DNA from: an uncultured Prevotella sp.
Lineage (GTDB): Bacteria > Bacteroidota > Bacteroidia > Bacteroidales > Bacteroidaceae
Length of the DNA: 5,341 nt
NCBI GenBank assembly: GCA_900769275.1
Contig: CAAGGA010000048.1
Span: forward strand, 1-5,341
Direction of reading: 5' to 3'
Positions 1 to 5,332 of the stretch are shown in pieces. Each line of letters opens with the position of its first letter. The stretch's first letter is position 1. The notes beneath the pieces are model-generated. The model searched no databases and was not told the DNA's origin. It worked only from the letters and a program-made list of their open reading frames with translations. A program made the translations under genes and the position numbers.

Positions 1-193
1 AGGAGGTTAGTGAAGAACGGAAACAGATACTCCGATTCGTATGGCTCTTCACGTTTGGGCAATGTCACTGAGATTGGCGGATTGTCCGTAGCGAGATAGT
101 CGGCATCATATTTGAATACATAGCCCTTGCTGGGAGAGAGTTCAGTGACCCTTCCCGCCTTTATCTCGTTTTATATACATCAAGCTCTCTCAT
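1..193 (-). pseudogene. HipA N-terminal domain (HipS-like) protein, frameshifted and cut by the window edge
   Basis: Seen: an ATG at 191-193 opens MRELDVYK, then the frame fails (TR, stop). Shifting by one base within the T run at 169-172 (A run on the coding strand) gives NEIKAGRVTELSPSKGY and an open frame to position 3. Landmarks are KGYVFKYDADYLA, ISVTLPKREEPYESE and LFPFFTNLL at the edge. Known: this is the pattern of the HipA N-terminal subdomain 1 (Couple_hipA), including the FFxNLLP region. In Bacteroidota this domain is often a separate protein of about 105-110 residues, followed by a HipA kinase-domain gene; in the E. coli HipBST system the equivalent protein, HipS, is the antitoxin to the HipT kinase. 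Inferred: about 64 residues are visible after adding the missing base. Whether the gene is a stand-alone HipS or a full HipA cannot be told, as the rest lies outside. The start is two bases after the regulator's stop, and no hipB-like gene precedes it. Confidence 0.8.
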
Positions 194-195
194 AT

Positions 196-1245
196 CTAAC
201 CTGAATAATTCATACTAATAAAAAAAGAAGCTGTAAAGATACTGAGAAAATGTTCTGACAAGAGGATGATGTCCTCACCACGTTCGCGCAATGGAGGAAT
301 ATGCAGTTCGATGGTGTTGATGCGGTAGAATAAATCCTGACGGAATGTTCCTTTGCTTATCCTTGCCGCAAGGTTGGTATTGGTGGCAGATACGATTCTC
401 AAATCCACTTTCTTTGTCTTTGATGCACCAATACGTGATGTCTCCTTTTTCTCGATCACGGTGAGCAGTTTCTGTTGCATTTGCATTGAGAGATTACCTA
501 TCTCGTCAAGAAACAGCGTTCCGCCGTCAGCCTGTTCCACACGTCCTTCCTTGGCATTGCGTGCATCTGTGAAGGCACCCTTCTCATGTCCGAAAAGTTC
601 GCTTTCGAATAGAGTTTCGGGAATACATCCAAGGTCGATATTCACAAATGGTTTGTCTGACCTTTGTGACAACTGATGTATGGCATGAGCCACAACATCC
701 TTGCCGGCTCCGTTCTCGCCAGTGATTAGCACATTGGCATCCGTAGTCGCCACTCTTTTTATTTGCTCTTTCAGTTGGAGCATTGCGTTACACTCGCCGA
801 TAAGGTTGGGGAATGAGATTTGCTTTCCAGCTACTCCGTCCTCAAGAGAACGTGATTGCCTGAGTTCGATGGCACTCCTCACAGTGTCGAGCAGTTTCTT
901 TCTATCCCATGGCTTTGGTATGAAATCCACCGCTCCGACCTTGATGGCTCTTACCGCCTTTTCGGTATCGACGTAAGCGGTGATGAACAGCACCACGCTT
1001 CTTGGGTCGTGCTCCAATATGCGTGCGAGCCATTCATATCCCTCCTCACCGCTGATGGCATCGCGATGGAAGTTCATGTCGAGTATGATGACATCGGGAT
1101 GGAACGAATCCATAAACTCGACGATACGCTCAGGATTGTCTGTCACACTCACTGCCTCCACGTACGGTTTGAGCAGCATGTTGAGCTACAACAGCACATC
1201 CTCGTTGTCATCGGCGGCAAGTATCCGCCCCTTGTATTCTTTCAC
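196..1245 (-). pseudogene. NtrC-family sigma-54-dependent response regulator, nonsense codon and 3' truncation
   Basis: The only in-frame start upstream is GTG at 1243-1245, giving (V/M)KEYKGRILAADDNEDVLL, the normal receiver start with the acidic pair at residues 12-13. Codon 20 (1186-1188) is TAG; the frame resumes as LNMLLKPYVEAV. Numbering from the GTG, the receiver continues with phospho-acceptor Asp56 (IILDMNF), Thr89 (FITAY) and Lys111 (IPKPW). The AAA+ domain shows Walker A GENGAGKD (176-183), GAFTDA (223-228) in place of GAFTGA, Walker B TLFLDE (243-248), SATN (286-289) and the arginine-finger region FRQDLFYRIN (301-310). Homology ends near FLSIFTA; ten unrelated residues and a stop follow. 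The sensor II region (usually GNVREL) and the Fis-type DNA-binding domain, about 100 residues, are missing. The intact protein would activate sigma-54 promoters under a histidine kinase. An ATG at 1177-1179, six bases past the TAG, could allow reinitiation of a 327-residue fragment that cannot bind DNA normally. It starts 21 bases after the lipoprotein gene's stop. Confidence 0.9.
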
Positions 1246-1266
1246 TGAATCAGTCGGGGGAGGGGG

Positions 1267-2118
1267 TTATTTCACCATTACGACGAGATACTTGCTGGTG
1301 CTCCAGAAAGATTGCGGATTGGTGATACGCAGTACATACTGCTTGTTGGCATCCTGCGTCAGCGTATAGCTGTCCGCTGGATGGGTGGTAAGTATCTCGG
1401 CAGACTTGGAGTAGAGTTTTATCTCCTTTTCTACGCGTATGTCTATCTTCGTGAAGTAGTTCTTGTTGAAATTGCCCCTCAGCACTTTTCCTTTGACGTA
1501 GATGTTTTGGCTTTGCAACTCGCGCTTTGTGCCGAAGACGTACCAGGCGGTGTTGAGCATCTTGTCCTGAGAACTTATAGTCTCGCTCTTTGCTGCCGAC
1601 TCGTCTTTGAGGCTGCTGACGTCAGAGTTGAGGTTTGCCACTTCCTTGTCCAGTTCTTCGATGCGGATGTCTTTTTCCTGAAGCTCAGCCTGCAGTTTCT
1701 GCAACTGGATGTTCTTTTCCTCCAGCTGCTGTGTCAGTGACTCCAGCGTAGCCTTGAGTTGGTCACCGCGCACGCTGCTCTCCCGTATTTGCTGGCGGAG
1801 CTTGGCGATGAGTTCGCGGTTGTGCTGCATAGCCTGCGAGATGGTGCGGATATTCTGGCGTATCTGTTCTGTCTTGTTCGTAGATTCCCCGTCCTTGATG
1901 ACAGACACTTTTCCTTCGGCAGCGTTAATGAGACGAAACCCTTCCTGTATCTCGTTCAGGGTGGACATCATGTCGTTTATCTCACGGTCTTTTGAGTCGA
2001 TAATCTGTTGGAGAGAATCGCGTTGCGCTACAATCATGGATGCAGGAACTACATCCTTCTTTTCCTGACATGCAGTGAATGCCACTGCACAGAGGAGCAT
2101 TGCAAATAGTTTTTTCAT
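1267..2118 (-). CDS. Coiled-coil surface lipoprotein, Cbp1-like (collagen-binding adhesin family)
   Basis: A 283-residue exported lipoprotein. MKK, a hydrophobic stretch and a lipobox-like AFTA-C put the lipidated cysteine at residue 17, so the mature protein is probably membrane-anchored. Residues about 33-60 and 85-185 are Gln/Glu/Lys-rich with heptad spacing, predicting long coiled coils. The C-terminal region (about 190-283) is globular: AWYVFGTKREL, then a beta-rich part ending FWSTSKYLVVMVK. This layout matches a Bacteroidales family sometimes misnamed a ParA partitioning protein and also annotated as Cbp1-type collagen-binding glycoprotein; I assign it from memory of the pattern, and collagen binding here is untested. 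Residues 34-36 (DSL) fit the Bacteroides O-glycosylation motif D(S/T)(A/I/L/M/T/V). The start lies 66 bases after the rsmI stop with no promoter match between, so co-transcription with rsmI is likely. The leader contains the GTTTTT repeat array. Confidence 0.85.
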   Translation of the reverse strand: MKKLFAMLLCAVAFTACQEKKDVVPASMIVAQRDSLQQIIDSKDREINDMMSTLNEIQEGFRLINAAEGKVSVIKDGESTNKTEQIRQNIRTISQAMQHNRELIAKLRQQIRESSVRGDQLKATLESLTQQLEEKNIQLQKLQAELQEKDIRIEELDKEVANLNSDVSSLKDESAAKSETISSQDKMLNTAWYVFGTKRELQSQNIYVKGKVLRGNFNKNYFTKIDIRVEKEIKLYSKSAEILTTHPADSYTLTQDANKQYVLRITNPQSFWSTSKYLVVMVK

Positions 2119-2134
2119 GTTATTATCTTTAGTC

Positions 2135-2211
2135 GTTTTTGTTTTTGTTTTTGTTTGGTTATTGTTTTTGTTTTTGTTTTTGTTTTAGTTTTTGTTTTGT
2201 TTTTGTTTTTT
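2135..2211. repeat. GTTTTT hexanucleotide tandem array
   Basis: On the plus strand, exact GTTTTT units begin at 2135, 2141, 2147, 2164, 2170, 2176, 2188 and 2199. Degenerate units lie between them: an 11-base stretch at 2153-2163, GTTTTA at 2182, a 5-base unit at 2194 and a 7-base unit at 2205. On the minus strand these read as A5C. The right part (2185-2211) encodes the end of RsmI, the GTTTTA variant supplies its TAA stop, and the rest fills the leader of the lipoprotein gene, ending 16 bases from its start codon. Whole-hexamer slippage inside the coding part would add or remove two codons, and slippage in the leader would change its length. Confidence 0.93.
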
Positions 2212-2919
2212 GCGTTCCGCCTTGCGTCTTTCCTTTATTATTTCGGGGTCAGTGCCTTGCAGTATGATGACGATTTCCCCGCGCGGCTCAGTCTGCCGGA
2301 AGTGGTCTGCCACTTCCTTGAGCGTACCTCGGACGCTTTCCTCGTGTACTTTTGATATCTCCCGGCATACGCTCACCTGCCTTTCTTCTCCAAAGACTTC
2401 GGCAAACTGCTCCAGGGTCTTCAGCAGGCGATGGGGCGACTCATAGAATATCATCGTGCGAGTTTCGTCCCTCAGTTCTTCAAGCCTCGTCTGCCGTCCT
2501 TTCTTTTGCGGCAGGAAGCCTTCGAAGCAGAATCTGTCGCAAGGCAATCCGCTGGAGACAAGCGCAGGAGTAAAGGCTGTGGCACCGGGGAGCGTCTGAA
2601 CCGTGATACCTGCCTTGACGGCTTCCCTTACGAGGAAGAAACCCGGGTCACTAATACCCGGCGTTCCGGCATCAGTGATGAGGCAGACTGCCTGACCCGC
2701 CTTGAGCCTTTCCACTATCCCGCTGCTCGTGCCATGCTCATTGAATTTATGGTGAGCCATCAGGGGCTTGCCTTCTATCTCAAAGTGCCTGAGCAGTATT
2801 CCCGATGTCCTCGTGTCTTCGCAGAGAATCACGTCAGCCTCTTTCAGCAGACGGATGGCCCGCAAGGTCATGTCCTCCATGTTGCCTACGGGAGTAGGGA
2901 CGAGATATAGTGTTCCCAT
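2185..2919 (-). CDS. rsmI: 16S rRNA (cytidine(1402)-2'-O)-methyltransferase RsmI
   Basis: RsmI methylates the 2'-hydroxyl of C1402 in the decoding centre of 16S rRNA, using S-adenosylmethionine; it belongs to the tetrapyrrole-methylase (class III) fold. Seen in order: LYLVPTPVGN (residues 4-13), CEDTRTSG (33-40), HHKFNEH (56-62), ITDAGTPGISDPG (81-93), LPGATAF (110-116), FEGFLP (132-137), FYESPHR (158-164), REISKVHEE (186-194) and GEIVIIL (214-220), the complete family set. At 244 residues it is shorter than E. coli RsmI (286) and lacks that protein's extra C-terminal part. An upstream ATG at 2973 is in frame, but it sits in the promoter -7 element, so MGTLYL at 2919 is chosen; this also fits the family N-terminus. 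The tail KKQKQNKN is encoded by the hexamer array. It is the first gene of a probable operon with the lipoprotein and regulator genes. Confidence 0.96.
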   Translation of the reverse strand: MGTLYLVPTPVGNMEDMTLRAIRLLKEADVILCEDTRTSGILLRHFEIEGKPLMAHHKFNEHGTSSGIVERLKAGQAVCLITDAGTPGISDPGFFLVREAVKAGITVQTLPGATAFTPALVSSGLPCDRFCFEGFLPQKKGRQTRLEELRDETRTMIFYESPHRLLKTLEQFAEVFGEERQVSVCREISKVHEESVRGTLKEVADHFRQTEPRGEIVIILQGTDPEIIKERRKAERKKQKQNKN

Positions 2920-2970
2920 TGTATGAATAGTCTGTTCTGTTTTTTTTAGAAAAACTGGAAAATATGCGTA

Positions 2971-3001
2971 CAAAGATAATCAAAAAATAACAATCGGCAA
3001 A
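2971..3001 (-). promoter_or_regulatory. Bacteroidota-type promoter for rsmI
   Basis: Reading the minus strand, TTTG (2998-3001) is followed after exactly 19 bases by TATCTTTG (2971-2978). This matches the Bacteroidota primary-sigma pattern TTTG-N19-21-TAnnTTTG in both elements. Transcription would start near 2964-2967, leaving a leader of about 45 bases before the rsmI ATG. It probably also serves the lipoprotein and regulator genes. Confidence 0.78.
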
Positions 3002-3016
3002 AAAAGGAGCGTTTTC

Positions 3017-3047
3017 TTTGCAATTTTAAAAGTATTTAGTACTTTTG
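3017..3047 (+). promoter_or_regulatory. Bacteroidota-type promoter for the AI-2E family gene
   Basis: TTTG (3017-3020), 19 bases, then TACTTTTG (3040-3047) fit the same pattern on the plus strand. Transcription would start near 3052-3055, about 55 bases before the ATG at 3110. The -33 boxes of this promoter and the rsmI promoter face away from each other with only 15 bases between them, so occupancy of one could affect the other. Confidence 0.78.
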
Positions 3048-3109
3048 CAAGGAATAATGATACGTACAGCTACAGACCAATCGTTGTCAGAAACGAAAGA
3101 AAAAGAACG

Positions 3110-4189
3110 ATGTTAGACCAAAAGATTACTTTCGACAGGTTCATCAGATGGGCAATAACCGGCGGACTGGTTATTGCCGCACTTTTAGTGCTCAACTATC
3201 TCAGCGGTGTGCTTCTCCCATTCTTCATAGCGTGGGTGCTGGCATATCTGCTTTATCCACTCGTCACCTTCGTGCAGTATAGGATGCGTGTGAGGGTAAG
3301 GGCGGTGAGCATCATTGTCACCATACTCTTTGTCACGGCGGTCATCTCGGGCGTCATATACCTAATTATACCTCCTATGATAGAGCAGTTCGGGCAGTTC
3401 TCCAAACTCGCTATCGGCTACCTGCATCAGGCGGCGCATATCACGAGCATCCCGGAAGCTGTGACGCAGTGGGTCAACGATAATTCCGGAGATATAGAGA
3501 ACTATCTCCGAAGTCCGAATTTCTCGCAGTCCATAAAGGAGGCAATGCCGCAGGTGTTCCACTTTATCGGGGAGACGTGGAACGTGGTCATGAGTATCGT
3601 GGCATCCTGTATCATCCTCCTATATATGTTTTTCATCCTCCTCGACTACGAGTATCTGACGCAGAACTGGATAAGGATATTCCCGAAATCCACCCACGCT
3701 TTCTGGCATGAACTGGCTACGGATGCGGGGAAGGCCCTCAACAACTACGTGAGAGGACAGTGCCTCGTGGCTTTCACCATGGGCATACTCTTCTGCATAG
3801 GCTTCACAATCATAGATTTCCCTATGGCGATAGGTCTCGGCATACTTATCGGCATACTCGACCTCGTGCCCTATCTCCATACGTTCGCTCTCATCCCCAC
3901 CGCATTCCTCGCAGGACTGAAGGCTCTCAACACGGGTCAGAACTTCTGGATAATATTCGGTCTCGCCGTCCTCGTCTTCTGCGTGGTGCAGCTTATCATC
4001 GACATGATAGTGACCCCCAGGATTATGGGCAGGCAGATGGGGCTCAACCCTGCCGTCCTGCTGCTCTCCCTCTCCGTATGGGGAGCATTGCTCGGCTTCC
4101 TCGGGCTTATCATGGCGTTACCCCTTACCACGCTCATCATGGCTTACTGGCAACGTTATGTCACCAGGGATGAACGGCAAACGGATTGA
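3110..4189 (+). CDS. AI-2E/PerM family transporter
   Basis: A 359-residue integral inner-membrane protein of the AI-2E transporter family (Pfam PF01594, which includes TqsA, YdiK and PerM). Substrates differ across the family (autoinducer-2 export, Na+/H+ exchange, unknown), so none is assigned. Seen: hydrophobic segments near residues 14-34, 35-56, 65-88, 158-178, 219-236, 238-252, 257-271, 279-300 and 313-346. A soluble region at about 90-157 follows the third, as is usual for the family. Family signatures are YVRGQ (213-217), the DLVPYLHT loop (251-258) and TPRIMGRQMGLNP (302-314) followed by GALLGFLGLIMALP. Length is typical. The ATG at 3110 follows an A-rich leader (AAAGAAAAAGAACG) as expected in this phylum. 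It is transcribed alone, divergently from rsmI. No convincing terminator follows before the tRNA gene 108 bases on, so some read-through into the tRNA is possible. Confidence 0.95.
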   Translation: MLDQKITFDRFIRWAITGGLVIAALLVLNYLSGVLLPFFIAWVLAYLLYPLVTFVQYRMRVRVRAVSIIVTILFVTAVISGVIYLIIPPMIEQFGQFSKLAIGYLHQAAHITSIPEAVTQWVNDNSGDIENYLRSPNFSQSIKEAMPQVFHFIGETWNVVMSIVASCIILLYMFFILLDYEYLTQNWIRIFPKSTHAFWHELATDAGKALNNYVRGQCLVAFTMGILFCIGFTIIDFPMAIGLGILIGILDLVPYLHTFALIPTAFLAGLKALNTGQNFWIIFGLAVLVFCVVQLIIDMIVTPRIMGRQMGLNPAVLLLSLSVWGALLGFLGLIMALPLTTLIMAYWQRYVTRDERQTD

Positions 4190-4260
4190 TTTAGGTTAAT
4201 TATTGTTGGGTGACAGGATAAAATTATTGCTATAAATAGGAATATTAGAATAAAAATTCG

Positions 4261-4268
4261 TACCTTTG
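4261..4268 (+). promoter_or_regulatory. -7 element of the tRNA-Lys promoter
   Basis: TACCTTTG matches TAnnTTTG and is followed by CACCC, a context I associate with Bacteroidota stable-RNA genes. Transcription would start near 4273-4275, about 24 bases before the mature tRNA. No clear TTTG lies 19-21 bases upstream, so the -33 element is weak or absent. Confidence 0.65.
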
Positions 4269-4297
4269 CACCCGCATTCGTCAGAATGACATACGGA

Positions 4298-4370
4298 GAT
4301 CCGTTAGCTCAGTCGGTAGAGCATCACACTTTTAATGTGGGGGTCTTGGGTTCGAGCCCCAAACGGATCA
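4298..4370 (+). tRNA. tRNA-Lys (anticodon TTT)
   Basis: A full 73-base cloverleaf folds by eye. The acceptor stem is GATCCGT with ACGGATC (7 bp) and discriminator A. The D arm is GCTC/GAGC around AGTCGGTA. The anticodon stem is TCACA/TGTGG (one T-G pair) with loop CTTTTAA, giving anticodon TTT, so it reads AAA and AAG. The variable region is GGGTC, and the T arm is TTGGG/CCCAA with loop TTCGAGC. The genome continues CCT after the discriminator, so the 3' CCA is not encoded and must be added after transcription. It has its own promoter and is followed at once by a terminator, so it is a single-gene unit. Confidence 0.97.
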
Positions 4371-4375
4371 CCTGG

Positions 4376-4413
4376 AAAAAGCCTGACCTTTTCAAGGTTA
4401 GGCTTTTTTTTTT
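4376..4413. terminator. Bidirectional intrinsic terminator (tRNA-Lys and DUF554 gene)
   Basis: The arm AAAAAGCCTGACCTT (4376-4390) pairs across a 3-base loop with AAGGTTAGGCTTTTT (4394-4408), with a single G-T pair, and a run of T continues to 4413. On the plus strand it ends tRNA-Lys six bases after the mature 3' end. On the minus strand the same stem is followed by five T residues and lies 14 bases beyond the stop of the DUF554 gene, so it can serve both convergent units. Confidence 0.9.
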
Positions 4414-4426
4414 GTTTGGCGTCCTG

Positions 4427-5146
4427 TCAGAATAGGTAAACTATCACGGGGATGAGGAGGGCTGGCAGGAGGTTGATGGTCTTGCAGTCTTTTATTCCGA
4501 GGATGGAGAGCCCGGAACTGATGATGAGTACTCCTCCCACGATGCTCAGTTCGGTGCGCATGGCTTCGGGCATGGCATCGCCGAAATAGAAGGCGACAGC
4601 GTAGAATAATCCTTGCCAGCAGAACAGGATAGGGGCAGCAAGGAGCATCCCCCATCCGTATGTGGCAGAGAGTATGGCGGAAGTGACGAAGTCGAGGGTG
4701 GCGTTGGTGTAGAGAAATGTGTTGCTTGGTTCGGAGAAAGCCCATCCTTGCGTTGGCGAGAGGGCGGAGAGGACGGGTCCGACGATGGAGAATGTTCCGA
4801 TGCAGTAGAGTAGGGTGGCAGTGGTGACTCCTTCGAGGAGGCTCGGTTGTGTCGGTGACGTTTGTCGGCGTCTGCTGTTTCGTCTTTCTTCGTATCGTTT
4901 TATCTTGCCGTCAAGGTCTAGCCTCGTTCCTATGACGGCACCTATTGCCAATGCGAGGATGAAGAGTACGGGGTATTCGCTTTTCTGCATGTTAGGCAGC
5001 GAAGCGTTTGCCCCGAGTACGAGACAGGCGAGCCCGAGGGCATCGAAGAGCGGTCTGCGGTATCTGTCGCTGAGTTTCTCCCGTGCTGTCGCTCCGATGC
5101 TTCCTCCGATGATTATTGTCATGGTGTTGATTATTGTTCCAATCAT
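4427..5146 (-). CDS. DUF554 family membrane protein
   Basis: A 239-residue integral membrane protein of the DUF554 family (B. subtilis YdfK and YqgA-like), whose function is unknown. Seen: the Gly-rich N-terminal helix MIGTIINTMTIIIGGSIGAT, typical of the family, then hydrophobic segments near residues 34-50, 57-76, 105-128, 150-187 (probably two helices), 199-217 and 223-239. LDLDGKI (76-82) opens a charged, Arg-rich loop (83-100) that is probably cytoplasmic. GTFSIVGPVLSAL (117-129) and LDFVTSAILSATYGWGMLLAA (151-171) are the best conserved parts as I recall the family. Length is normal and both ends are intact. The gene is convergent with tRNA-Lys and shares its terminator. No match to the TAnnTTTG pattern was found upstream on the minus strand; the leader holds the short inverted repeats at 5181-5226. 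Confidence 0.92.
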   Translation of the reverse strand: MIGTIINTMTIIIGGSIGATAREKLSDRYRRPLFDALGLACLVLGANASLPNMQKSEYPVLFILALAIGAVIGTRLDLDGKIKRYEERRNSRRRQTSPTQPSLLEGVTTATLLYCIGTFSIVGPVLSALSPTQGWAFSEPSNTFLYTNATLDFVTSAILSATYGWGMLLAAPILFCWQGLFYAVAFYFGDAMPEAMRTELSIVGGVLIISSGLSILGIKDCKTINLLPALLIPVIVYLF

Positions 5147-5180
5147 TGTTGCATGGTGCTTTTGAAAATCCGTTGATAAT

Positions 5181-5226
5181 CTATATAGGCGGGGAATTAA
5201 TAAAACTCACCTATAAAAACTTATAG
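5181..5226. repeat. Overlapping short inverted repeats upstream of the DUF554 gene
   Basis: Three complementary pieces overlap. CTATATAG (5181-5188) is self-complementary. TATAGG (5184-5189) can pair with CCTATA (5210-5215). CTATAA (5211-5216) can pair with TTATAG (5221-5226) across a 4-base loop. The middle piece can join only one partner at a time. The block is 35-80 bases before the DUF554 start and could be an operator or leader structure; AT-rich sequence gives such pairings fairly often by chance. Confidence 0.45.
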
Positions 5227-5260
5227 ACCAGTAGGAATAAAGAAACGATTTCTCATCAAA

Positions 5261-5332
5261 TGGAAGTCATAAGGTGATAATTTATGAAACCACCCTTCAT
5301 AAATCATCCTATAATGATATCAGCCACTTCCA
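5261..5332. repeat. Long imperfect hairpin at the right edge of the window
   Basis: The core is a perfect 9-bp inverted repeat: ATTTATGAA (5280-5288), a 7-base loop ACCACCC, then TTCATAAAT (5296-5304). The arms pair further out with bulges: TCAT (5267-5270) with ATGA (5314-5317), and TGGAAGT (5261-5267) with ACTTCCA (5326-5332), 7 bp. The element spans about 72 bases. There is no T run on either side, so it is not an obvious terminator. It could be a palindromic repeat family member, the end of a small mobile element or a structured RNA; the window does not allow a choice. No gene is supported in 5147-5341. Confidence 0.6.

Noticed and set aside
232..243. Promoter for the hip-type gene (TATCTTTA on the minus strand)
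   Set aside because: It differs from TAnnTTTG at the last base, lacks a TTTG at the right distance, and lies in the regulator's coding sequence.
856..1248. Plus-strand open frames opposite the response regulator and the lipoprotein gene (also 353-676, 701-976, 980-1369, 1312-1740, 1709-2068)
   Set aside because: They lie antisense to recognisable protein domains, have compositions expected of reverse-frame shadows, and have no recognisable domain or promoter.
2135..2211. CRISPR array or origin repeats
   Set aside because: The units are 6-base simple sequence with no spacers and no adjacent cas or replication gene.
2920..2973. Longer rsmI start adding 18 residues (MYAYFPVF...)
   Set aside because: The predicted transcription start and -7 element lie at or downstream of that ATG, and the family N-terminus begins at MGTLYLVPTPVGN.
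3620..3880. Minus-strand frames inside the AI-2E family gene and the plus-strand frame at 3760-4173
   Set aside because: They are shadows of a well-supported transporter gene, with His/Arg-rich out-of-frame composition.
4371..4373. Encoded CCA end of the tRNA
   Set aside because: The bases after the discriminator are CCT, so the CCA is not genomically encoded.
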